From the NCBI GenBank assembly GCA_948144175.1, contig CANXME010000302.1, forward strand, positions 1 through 64,000: a DNA stretch of 64,000 nt, in the 5' to 3' direction. The translations under genes were made by a program, and so were the position numbers. This DNA is from Closterium sp. NIES-65 (Eukaryota > Streptophyta > Zygnematophyceae > Desmidiales > Closteriaceae). Numbering within the stretch: position 1 is the first letter of the stretch; the number at the start of each line of letters is the position of its first letter. A model generated the notes under the pieces. The model had not been told where the DNA came from. It did no database searches and saw only the letters and a program-made list of their open reading frames with translations. This document shows, piece by piece, positions 11,709-22,100 of this stretch.

Positions 11709-13857
11709 ATGGCAGATACGCGTCAAGTAGGATCGCTCTGGACTCCAGAGGTAGATTTCTATGAATCTGCAGAGTTTCCGAAGCTCATTTTTCCTCGTTA
11801 ACGTACTTGGTGCTCGTTTCCGCTTGCCAAACTCACTAAAATAAACTCGAATCTGCTATTCGATTTTTGTTTCCGTGCAGGAAGACGTAATTCTTCTGCA
11901 GCACGTAGCTCGCTACGGCACCAAGCATTGGGGCTCTCTTCAATCCAGCTCAACCTTGCCTCACCGCGATCAGAAGGCGTGTTGTAACCGATTTATTCTT
12001 CTGAAGAGGTAATTTGACCATTAGGATCTTTCCAAATCCGACGATTCGTTCATCCTGTGAGCATAGACGTATCATCAACTCGCGCCGTCGCCCCGCAGGA
12101 AATTCTTCCAGGCTCGAGCCAAGGGTCAGAACCTGCAGACCATCTTTCCTTACATCAACGTCAACTCCCAGCCTCAAAGCCCCTCGGCGACGGTGGCCTC
12201 GTCGATGCTTCACGCTCCCGCATCCCTCTCTTCCACGGAAATCGCTCTCCGCGTGAACGCCTCGTCTCGCGTAATCTCCAAGCGCGCCGCAGCGCCTTCG
12301 CTTTCGAAGCCTGCTGTCCTTCAGTCCGCTCTCACCACGTACGAAAAGAATCTATTCGTTCTTCCTTTTTTCCTTTTTTTTTTGTCTTTTTTTTTCCAAT
12401 TTGCGGTGTTTACTTCAGCTCGCTCCCTTCCGCTCGTGATCTGATCGAGGTTTGGTTACATGTGTATTGGTCCACAATTCCGCAGTGTTAAAGATCAAGC
12501 CGCAAATGGCGGTGGCTCCGTGTGGATGCCGAACCTCGTCGACGCGCAGCGCTCTCCGGCTGTTTCAGATCCCTCGGCTCCTCTCAGCGCATCTCACGGC
12601 GTGCTGTCCGTCCAGCAGCAGCAGCAGCAACTGCAGCAGCTGCTCGTCACGATCGGCCAATCAGCGAACGCCGTGAGCCAAGCCACGATGCAGTTCGTCA
12701 ACGCCACGTCGTCCGTCAACCCTACTTCGTAAGCACAGGCTCAGTCTTTCAGTCGCTTTCTTGTGCCCTTTCGTATTGGTTCCTGACAAACTCTTCATTC
12801 GTATTCTCATGGCAGATTTCCCGCCAGCCACGTCAGCCATCAGCAGGCTCAGTCCGCAGCTTCCAATTCCGGCGCGGGCCAGCAGAGCGCAGCAGACGCG
12901 GTGGTGAACATGATTCTGCGCAAACTCGCCGGCGACGCGTCTGGCTTCGCGAAGCATCCAGTCGCCAGCGCAGCGGCGGCCAGCCCCGCTTCGTCCAAAT
13001 CGGACGTCTCCGTCGAGCCCGCCTCCGCTGCTGCTCCCTCCGCTCCCCTGCTCGACGCCTCGTCCCGCCCCTCGTCCGCCCCCCCTCGCCGTCCGACTCT
13101 CCTCTCCGCGCCGGAGCGCGGGCCGTCCGCCGTCGTGCCGTCATCCGCGGGCTCTGTCCCCGCGGACTCCGGCGTGAGTCTGCAGCAGTTGGTGCCGGGA
13201 TCGTCGGAGGAGACGGAGAGCGACGACGACATGCTGCTGGCGTACCTGTACGCGCAGGGCCACGCGCACGCCACGGTGCCGGAGGTACATGGGAAGGAGA
13301 CAAGGGCGGACGGCGCAGTGGGGGAGGTCGAGAAGCAACAGGAGCAGCAGGTGCAGCAGGTGCAGAGGCAGGGGGAGGTGATGGCAATGGATGGAGCAGC
13401 GGACATGTCGCTGCTGCTGCAGCTGCACGATGAGGTGATGGCTCTCGAGAAGCTCGTTGCTGCTGGCGCGTCCTCCGCGCCCGCTGCTGCTGCTTCGCCT
13501 AGCACCGACCTCATCGCAGCCCCTACGTCAGCCCTGGCGCCCCTCCCTCCGCGCGCTGTGAACGCGTCCTTCTCCTGTGCTGCTGCGGCGTCGGTTGCAG
13601 CTGTCCCTCTCCCCAGGAGCACCTCCCAGCGCCCTGACGCGTTTCTGGAGCAGATGTCGAGTGCGCCCGCGCGTATGCTGTTTGGGTTCAGCCCTGTGTA
13701 TGACCTCATGGCGCCTGGCGCTTCCTGGAACGCTCATGCTGCTGCTGCTGGTGCCGCTGCCATACCTGCTGCTGGTGATGCGGCTGGATGGGACTTGAAG
13801 GAGCTGATTGATGCGTGGGCGGTCAACCTCGGTGCCTCTGCTGCCTTCTTGGCGTGA
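11709..13857 (+). CDS. MYB/SANT-like protein B
   Basis: Second copy of the single-repeat MYB-like family, intact here (564 residues). Exons 11709-11750, 11881-12008, 12099-12338, 12486-12728 and 12816-13857, all GT-AG with matching phases. The short first exon codes MADTRQVGSLWTPE; exon 2 completes the MYB repeat with EDVILLQHVARYGTKHWGSL and RDQKACCNRFILL. A basic stretch (KRKFFQARAKGQ) follows, then a shorter Gln block (QQQQQLQQLL) in exon 4, and a long Ala/Ser-rich C-terminus. The start at 11709 is chosen because the donor directly after WTPE matches the donor after WTPQ in the paralogue at 26-3929. Exon 2 is 128 bases in both genes. The role as a transcription regulator is inferred from the fold; no closer family name is offered. 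Confidence 0.85.
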
Positions 13858-14644
13858 CATGTGTACAGAGTGGCACCCGCGCACATTCAAAGACTGCAAG
13901 TGTTGCCGCGGTGATGGTGGTGTTGCTGGAGGCAGTGGTTTCTTTGCTCTGCCCATTGCACCCAGTGGGGATTCGGCCACCATGTCCTTTGCTCTGCCGG
14001 AGCTTTCTTTGCAAGGGCGTCTGCTCTTGTTCCGCTCTTCTGCTCTCTTCGCTTTTGTTTTCCTCTCTTTGATGTCTGCAGTGTCTAGCCTTTTTTGCCA
14101 GGGATAGCTGGCAGCTTAAGCAGTGGGGGAGGCAGGTGTTGCGGTGCAGCTTGCTCTGACGGCTTCTCGCCGTTTTTTTGCCGCAGAGGGTGAAGGCCCG
14201 CTGTGTGCATGCTGTTGCTGCTCCGTGCCCTGCCTCTCCCTGCTCTGTGTCTGTCAGTTTATGTTCCAGGCTCCTAGGAAGGCACTTTAGGCACTGCCTA
14301 GTCTGTGTGTTGCTTGGCAGACTGTATCATGTGTCTCTTGTCTTTTACATTGACTGAACCTTTTGTTTTGAATTCATGAATGTCATCAAGTGAACACTTC
14401 ACTGGAGTAGCCTAGGCGAACTACATCAGAGAGGAGCATGCAGCTTTGTCCACCTTTGTCCATGTTGCCTCCTTCAGTACTGCGCGTCCTCACAGCAACA
14501 TGTCATGCAAAGTCCGCGAGAACAGCACATTCCCCCGCTACTGCTGGTGCTCGCAGTGATTTGACGCTTCGTTGCACATTTCCCCCTCGGTTCTTTGTCC
14601 TGTCAAATTCTCTTCCATCCATCCTCACACTTCCCCATGACGCC
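13858..14644. other. Intergenic, MYB-B to HDAC-like gene
   Basis: About 790 bases that should contain the MYB-B 3' UTR and the promoter of the following gene. No RNA gene or repeat was recognised. Confidence 0.4.
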
Positions 14645-17600
14645 ATGGCTTCAGCGTGTCTATCCTCTCGCCGCGTCTTGCCATGCACTGTCGCCCGTAC
14701 CTCCACCGCACTTCACCGCTATATCCGTTGCCGTCGTCAGATCGCCAATCCTCGTCAAATCGCGAGTCGCAACCGCATATGCCACCAATTCGGAGAATCC
14801 AGTAGTGCCAGTCCGAGCAAACTAGGTGCGTGCCTTAGCACTTCCTGGCAGCAATGGGGGGATTCACAGAAAACGTCCCAACAGCTTTTTCCGTCTCCGT
14901 CGTCGTCTGTTCCATCCATGATCCTGCCGTCGCTGCTACCACCTCATGTGCGATCGCCCGTACTGGCAGAATATAATCCGACAGGTCCGCTCAGACAAAT
15001 ACGTTGCGAATCGCAGAGCCTGTTCCCTGCTCTCTTCCTAGGTCGTAGCACACGTGGAATTCATATGGCTGACGTCAGCGCGAGATGCTCTGAGCGGCGT
15101 TACTCCCGACGCGCTGCTTCTGCTACCACCAGCGCTGGCGCTGATCTGCCGAGAGCCAGTGCTGAAGCGGTGGACGTGGCGAGGGCCGATGCTGATGTGG
15201 CGGAACATGACGGTGACGTGGCGAGCGCAGGGAGCACGAGGGAGGCGGCGGTGGCAGCGGGGCGCGGGAAGGGTCTGCTGGCGTTCTACGCGGACCACCA
15301 CGTGGTGCCCCTACCCGCCGGCCACCGCTTCCCCATGGACAAGTGCGCTCCGCGTCTCGAGTCGCCAGGAATGATGTTCGTTGGAAAGACGTGCTTGTAT
15401 AGAGGATAATTCGACAACGTGGCAAGCGAGCGAGCGAGCGAGAGAGTGGGAGAGTGTGGCGGGCGGTCAGAGGTCCGGCATGCGTGGTGGTCACTCACGC
15501 CCATTCCCTGACTGCCATTCGCCCATCCCTGTGTGATGTGTGCCTGATTGTGCCTGATTGTGCCTGATTGTGCCTGATTGTGCCTGATTGTGCCTGATTG
15601 TGCCTGATTGTGCCTGATTGTGCCTGATTGTGCCTGATTGTGCCTGATTGTGCCTGATTGTGCCTGATTGTGCCTGATTGTGCCTGATTGTGCCTGATTG
15701 TGCCTGATTGTGCCTGATTGTGCCTGATTGTGCCTGATTGTGCCTGATTGTGCCTGATTGTGCCTGATTGTGCCTGATTGTGCCTGATTGTGCCTGATTG
15801 TGCCTGATTGTGCCTGATTGTGCCTGATTGTGCCTGATTGTGCCTGATTGTGCCTGATTGTGCCTGATTGTGCCTGATTGTGCCTGATTGTGCCTGATTG
15901 TGCCTGATTGTGCCTGATTGTGCCTGATTGTGCCTGATTGTGCCTGATTGTGCCTGATTGTGCCTGATTGTGCCTGATTGTGCCTGACTGTGCCTGATTG
16001 TGCCTGATTGTGCCTGATTGTGCCTGATTGTGCCTGATTGTGCCTGATTGTGCCTGACTGTGCCTGACTGTGCCTGATTGTGCCTGATTGTGCCTGATTG
16101 TGTGTTTGGCAGATACCGCAGCACTCGCCTTCTCCTGCAGTCAGATGCATCTCTAGATCGTATCCTGGCCGTCCATCCTGCACCTCTTGTCTCATGGGTG
16201 GAGCTTCAGCAGGTGCATGAGGAGGGGTAGGTGTGTGGGAGGGGTAGGTGTGTGGGAGGGGTAGGTGTGTGGGAGGGGTAGGTGTGTGGGAGGGGTAGGT
16301 GTGTGGGAGGGGTAGGTGTGTGGGAGGGGTAGGTGTGTGGGAGGGGTAGGTGTGTGGGAGGGGTAGGTGTGTGGGAGTGGTAGGTGTGTGGGAGGGGTAG
16401 GTGTGTGGGAGGGGTAGGTGTGTGGGAGGGGTAGGTGTGTGGGAGGGGTAGGTGTGTGGGAGGGGTAGGTGTGTGGGAGGGGTAGGTGTGTGGGAGGGGT
16501 AGGTGTGTGGGAGGGGTAGGTGTGTGGGAGGGGTAGGTGTGAGGGAGTGGTAGGTGTGTGGGAGGGGTAGGTGTGTGGGAGGGGTAGGTGTGTGGGAGGG
16601 GTAGGTGTGTGGGAGGGGTAGGTGTGTGGGAGGGGTAGGTGTGTGGGAGGGGTAGGTGTGTGGGAGGGGTAGGTGTGTGGGAGGGGTAGGTGTCTAGAGG
16701 GAGGCAGCGAGTGGGTCATGTGCAGGGAGGAGCGTATGGGCGTGTGTGACTGCCTGTACGTGGGTTGCTAATGCACTCTGTGGCCTCCATCCTCCTCTCT
16801 TTTCCCTAACCCCATCTCTGCATCTCCCCCCTCCTTTATCCTCCCAACCACCGTCCCACCCCCCAGCTACTTGACGCGGCTATTCACACACGCGCTCTCA
16901 GAGCAGGAGCAGCGAGTGCTGGGCTTCCCCTGGTCGCCGCACCTGCTGCTGCGCTCACAGGCCTCGTGCGGGTATGCAGGCTGTGGCAGTGTGGGGATTC
17001 TATGAGGCGATGATCATGTGTGTGTCACTCTCGTGTGGGCCTGGGGAAGTTGGCAATGCCCGTTCCATTCGCCTCCACTCGCCTTCTATCCAGCTTCCTC
17101 CACCCATCTGCTTTGAAAAATACCTCTCGCTCTCACAGTGTGACTCAAATTCATCCCAACCACCACCCGCTCGTTCCCTCTTCCCCGCCAGCGGCACTGT
17201 AGCAGCCACCCACGCGGTGCTGATGGGGCTCAGGCGGGCGGCGGGGGTGCTGGCGGGCGGCACACACCATGCGTTCCGGGGGCACGGGGAGGGCTTCTGT
17301 GAGTGAGTGGGGGTTGTCATGGGGAGGGGATATGGGAGTTGATGATGTTGGGGAGGAGAGTATGGAAGTTGGTCGGTGTGCCTGGTAAGTGAGGGAGGAG
17401 GGGGAATGGGAATGCTGGCACCACTCCTTGACTGTCCCACCTTCTATATTCTTCCACCATCCGCCTCTCTCCTCTCCTTTCCCTTATCTATCTCTTTTTC
17501 TATACTGCCTCTTCTCTCCCCATTCCTCTCCTTCTCCCCTCTCGTCCGCCCCAATCCCCCTGTCAGGTGTGTTCAACGACATAGCAGTGGCAGCGCTGGC

Positions 17601-18625
17601 AGCACTCACGCACCACCCCACCGTCTGCAATGCCGACCGGCCCATCCTGGCCCTTGATCTCGACGTGCACCAGGTGCACACCGCCACCTTCAGCAGCAGC
17701 ATGCACAGCCGTGTGTGTGTGGAGCGCCACACCACTCTCCTCTCTTTCTCTTGCTTCGACGCCCCCCCTCTTCCTCAGTTTCCACCACCGCACTCCCCGT
17801 TCCTCCTCGTCCCTCAGTGCCTCTCTCGTTTCGTGACTCATCCTCGTGACCGCCCTTAAGACCCCTCAATGAATCGTCCTGAGGCCTGCCCTCTCGCGCC
17901 TGTCTATCCTCTTGCACCACCCTGCCTTTGCACCCCCCCTTGGCAGGGCAACGGCACGGCGAGCATATTCGAGGGCGACCCGCGAGTGGTGACATTCTCA
18001 ATGCACGGCGCCAACAACTACCCGTGGCGCTCCAAGCGCCGCTCCGACTACGATGTGGAGCTGCCCGACGACACGGGGGATGCTGCTTACCTCTCCCTGC
18101 TCGAACAGTGGCTTCCGAAGCTGTTTGAGCACCACCGGCCGAGCCTCGTCATGTTCCAGGTTAGGCAACAGGAACAGGCTTGGTGGATGGGTGGGAGAGT
18201 TGTGGCTGGTTATGGTTCATGTATCCGAAGATGAGATTCGTTGCCAGTGGGCTTCACTATGTTGGTTTTTTTTTTTTTTTTTTTTTTTGTGCCCTGTGTG
18301 TTATGCAGGCAGGGGTGGATGCTCTTAAAGAGGACAGTTTTGGCAGGCTTGCAATGACAAGGGCTGGCATGCTGCGGAGGAACAACATGGTATACAGTGC
18401 TTGTATCGACAACCACGTGCCGTTGGTCATCACCATGGGGGGCGGCTATTCACGACCTCCTGATGGTGAAAGTTTTTTTTGCTGCAGGGAGTGGTAGTTT
18501 CAGTGCTGATTGGATTGAAATGGTTTCATTTGCTTGACCTTTTGTTTTTTTATTTGTGTGCAGCTTCCATCGCGGCACATGCCGATGTGTATCGGTCAGC
18601 TGCATATAGATTCTCTCATTTGTGA
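14645..18625 (+). CDS. Histone-deacetylase-fold hydrolase, bacterial/class-IV-like
   Basis: Zinc-dependent deacetylase of the arginase/deacetylase fold, removing acetyl groups from lysine or a related amide. Exons 14645-15342, 16113-16226, 16867-16971, 17192-17298, 17567-17673, 17947-18159, 18309-18465 and 18564-18625 join in phase to 520 residues. Visible active-site motifs are THHAFRGHGEGFCVFND (catalytic His pair), LDLDVHQGNGT (metal Asp/His), FQAGVDALKEDSFGR (second metal Asp) and the late GGGY. The HGEGFCVFND and DLDVHQGNGTASIF style matches the bacterial branch near class IV rather than nuclear class I/II enzymes. The first 100 or so residues are rich in Arg and Ser with few acids (MASACLSSRRVLPC), like a plastid or mitochondrial transit peptide, so an organelle location is possible. 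Introns 1 and 2 carry large tandem arrays. Confidence 0.88.
15541..16100 (+). repeat. 10-bp tandem array (TGCCTGATTG) x 56
   Basis: Fifty-six near-perfect copies of TGCCTGATTG in intron 1 of the deacetylase gene; three units read TGCCTGACTG near the downstream end. The array stops just before the acceptor at 16112. Long antisense open frames (SGTIRHNQAQ) are a by-product of the repeat. Confidence 0.97.
16225..16692 (+). repeat. 17-bp tandem array of 5' splice sites, about 27 copies
   Basis: Unit GGTAGGTGTGTGGGAGG, beginning at the exon 2 donor (exon ends 16226). Each unit rebuilds the exon-like GAGG followed by GTAGGT. A few units carry single substitutions. Confidence 0.95.
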
Positions 18626-19106
18626 AGCCGATTAAACAAGTTAGACGGTAGTTAAGGTAAGCTCAAACGCTAGTAGCCTTTGGCTGAGTTCTTTTAGTTG
18701 CATGGTAGCTATTGTGATTCCATGTCAGGGAATATATATTCATGAATTAGATCTTCAACCTGGTGGTGAGCGCTGTAACGCGTCTGGCCTGCACTGTTGG
18801 AGGGAACCGAGAACATTCACCGCGTGCCCTTCCTCGTCGCTTCTCGCTGCCCTCGAAGTTCCCAGCGAAGCGTCATCGCCTGGCGCGCGCTGCCAGGCAG
18901 GCGGGACGGGAGTGTGGAATTTGCGCCCCCCCTCACCGCCTGTCTGTTGTTGGCCCTGAGCCCACACATTTTGACTTGAACCGCATTTCACGGATTCCAC
19001 ACTCGTCTTTCCGTTTGCTCTTCTTGCCAGCTGCAATCCTCCGCGCTTCGTGCTTGCCTCTGCTCTCGCCTCGTACAACCTCGTCTATATATCGCACTGC
19101 GCACCG
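18626..19106. other. Intergenic, HDAC-like gene to G6PDH
   Basis: About 480 bases. AT-rich stretches occur at 18728-18738 (AATATATATTC) and at 19084-19092 (CTATATATC). The second is very near the G6PDH start codon at 19107 and would leave almost no leader, so neither is called a TATA box with confidence. Confidence 0.35.
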
Positions 19107-22100
19107 ATGGCTGCTGCTCCGCCTCTTACAGCTAGTCCGAGCAAGGCGGCGTCACCGTGCGCGGGCGGGGAGGTCGCGCCAGCCATCCCAGGCATGACGC
19201 TGAGCCCGCATAAGCCGACCTCCGCCGCCGCCGCCGCCACCGCGGAAGGGCCGCTCTCCATCGTCATCTTCGGCGCGTCGGGCGACTTGGCGAAGAAGAA
19301 GACGTTCCCCGCGCTCTTTAATCTCTTCCAGCATGTGCGCGCGTAAATAGTGCTTCCGTTTTCGACGCGCTTTCCTCTGCGCCACGCGTTTTTCCGCCGC
19401 GTCTCTCCCGCTTTTGGTCGCCTCACGGATTCTTATCTCTCCCACACAACCCACCCCCCCAACCAACCCCCCCCGTTCCCCACACACCTTTTTCCCCCAT
19501 CTCCTCCCCCGGTCGGCGCAGGGCTTTCTCCCCGCTGGAGAGATCCGCATCTTCGGATACGCGCGCTCGCCGATGACGGCGGAGCAGCTGCGCGAGAAAA
19601 TCAAGGGGTGAGGGGGATGGTCGAGGAGAATGGTTATATCCACGGGAGGGTAGTTGCTGCTATGTTGCCGCGGTGCGTCCTTGCATGCCACGTGCTCGCG
19701 AGACATGCTGTCACAATGCTGGATTTAAGAGTGCCGCGTGCTGCTGTGTGTGTGTCTCACCTCACCTGCTCCCCTCCCCCACAGCTACCTCAAGCCCAAG
19801 GGCGACACGGCCCCCGCCCAGGACCCCGTTGCAGATTTCCTCAGCGTGGTGAGTGTCCCAAGCCCTGCACCGCCGTGCAACGCCGTGCAATGCCCTACAC
19901 CGCCCTACACCGCCCTGCACCGCAGAGTGCCCCAAATTCTGCACCATGCCACGTTGCATGCACCTCCATTTGTGAATCGGTATGGTCCTTCCGCATCCCC
20001 GCCGCCTCCTTGCCCCCATCTTTCTCCCCCTCCCGTTAATCTTTCTCTTTCCCCACCCAACCGTCTCCGCTCCTCTCTCCCCTCTTTCTCTCCCCCCCTT
20101 GCCGCTGCGTCCCCAGGTGGAGTACATCCACGGCCCCTACGACGGCCGGGACGGCTACGCCAAGCTGCAGGAGGCCATGCTCGCATTCGAAAACACCACC
20201 GCTCCCACCGCCACCACCAGCGACAGTACCACTGGCACCACCAGTGACAGCAGCAGCGGGGCGACGAGGCGGCTGTTCTATCTGGCGCTGCCGCCGTCGG
20301 TGTACCCGCCGGTGTGCGCGGAGGTGCGGCGGTACTGCATGAACGCACGCGGGTGGACGCGCGTCATCGTGGAGAAGCCGTTTGGGCGCGACCTGGCGAG
20401 CGCGGAGGCGCTGAGCGGCGAGCTGGGGGCGCTGTTCAGCGAGGAGCAGATCTACCGCATCGACCACTACCTGGGGAAGGAGGTCGTCCAGAACCTGGTG
20501 CGCTCATAGGGGAAGGGGGAGGGGGGAAAGGGGGAAGGGGGGAGGGTTGTGGGGGGCCGAGCTGGGGGCGCTGTTCAGCGAGGAGCAGATCTACCGCATC
20601 GACCACTACCTGGGCAAGGAGGTCGTGCATAACCTGGTGCGCTCCATGGGGGGGAGAGGGGGGAAGGGGGTGGAAGGAGGAGGGGGGAAGGGGAGGGATG
20701 TGGGGTGGGAGGACGTGGGGTATATGGTTGGATGTGGAAGGGGAGAGAGTGCAGCATGTATTGTGTGCATGCAGCTGCCATGTGCCATTACTTCTTCTCC
20801 CAGGCACATGGTTATGTCTTGAGCTGTTCGTCTCTGCCCTTCCCTCTTACGCTTCCCTTGCTCCCTCCTTCCCCTCCCACCAACCAGTTGGTGATGCGCT
20901 TTGCCAATCGCTTCTTCGTGCCGCTGTGGAACCGAGAAAATGTCGCCAACGTGCAGGTGGGTGGTGGGTGCACGCACGTGACACGTGGTATGCGTGTCAG
21001 CTGTGACTTGTGCGTGCACCTCATTGGCGCCACTCCTCTTCGCTCCCCCCACCACTCGCCCTTGCCTTCACGTTCCACCCTTCCCCACACTCGTTGCTTG
21101 CCTTACCACCACCACCTACTTGCCTATCTCCCCCTTGCCACTGCAGATTGTGTTCAGGGAGGACTTTGGCACGGAGGGCCGCGGAGGCTACTTTGACCAG
21201 TATGGGTGGGTGTGCCGTCCCCCCCCCCCCCTGCCTCTCCTCTGCCCTCTCACTCGCGGCCTCCCACTGCTTCTTGCCATTTTAATTGCTCCTCTCACTG
21301 CTTCTTGTCATTGCAGCCCATGTGGTGCTTCTTGTCATTGCAGCCATGTGGTGCTTCTTGTCATTGCAGCCATGTGGTGCTTCTTGTCATTGCAGCCATG
21401 TGGTGCTTCTTGTCATTGCAGCCATGTGGTGCTTCTTGTCATTGCAGCCATGTGGTGCTTCTTGTCATTGCAGCCATGTGGTGCTTCTTGTCATTGCAGC
21501 CATGTGGTGCTTCTTGTCATTGCAGCCATGTGGTGCTTCTTGTCATTGCAGCCATGTGGTGCTTCTTGTCATTGCAGCCATGTGGTGCTTCTGATATCTG
21601 ACTCTGCGCTTCTGTCGTTTCCATCCCCTCGCTCCTCCTTCCCCTTGTGCAGCATCATTCGGGACATCATTCAGAACCATCTCATGCAGGTGCGCCGCCC
21701 CTCTTGCCCTCTCCATCGCATGCCATTCTCACCTGCCGCCCCTTTTTCCACTCGGGAAGCCAATTTCGGTGCTTCTTCTATCAGCCTTCCTTTACTCCCT
21801 TACGATACCAACTCCTCCTGCCCTCTTCCCCCCCTCTTCCCCCTGGTGCTGTGCCTCGTGGCGATGGAGAAGCCGGTGTCGGTACTGCCGGAGGACATTC
21901 GTGACGAGAAGGTGAAGGTGCTGCCAGCCTCACTGCATGCAATGCACCCCCTCTCAACCCCTCCCCCCCTCTCGCCACCCAGGTGCTGTGTCTCGTAGCA
22001 ATGGAGAAGCCGGTGTCAGTGCAGCCAGAGGACATTCGGGACGAGAAGGTGAAGGTGCTGCGAGCCATACAGCCCATCAGGGAGGACGAGGTGGTGCTGG

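Noticed and set aside
15491-16195. Antisense open frames with a repeated SGTIRHNQAQ peptide
   Set aside because: A stop-free 10-base repeat gives open frames automatically; it lies inside an intron and shows no start context or family.
19084-19092. TATA-like CTATATATC before the G6PDH ATG
   Set aside because: Only about 15 bases from the start codon, leaving no room for a normal leader.
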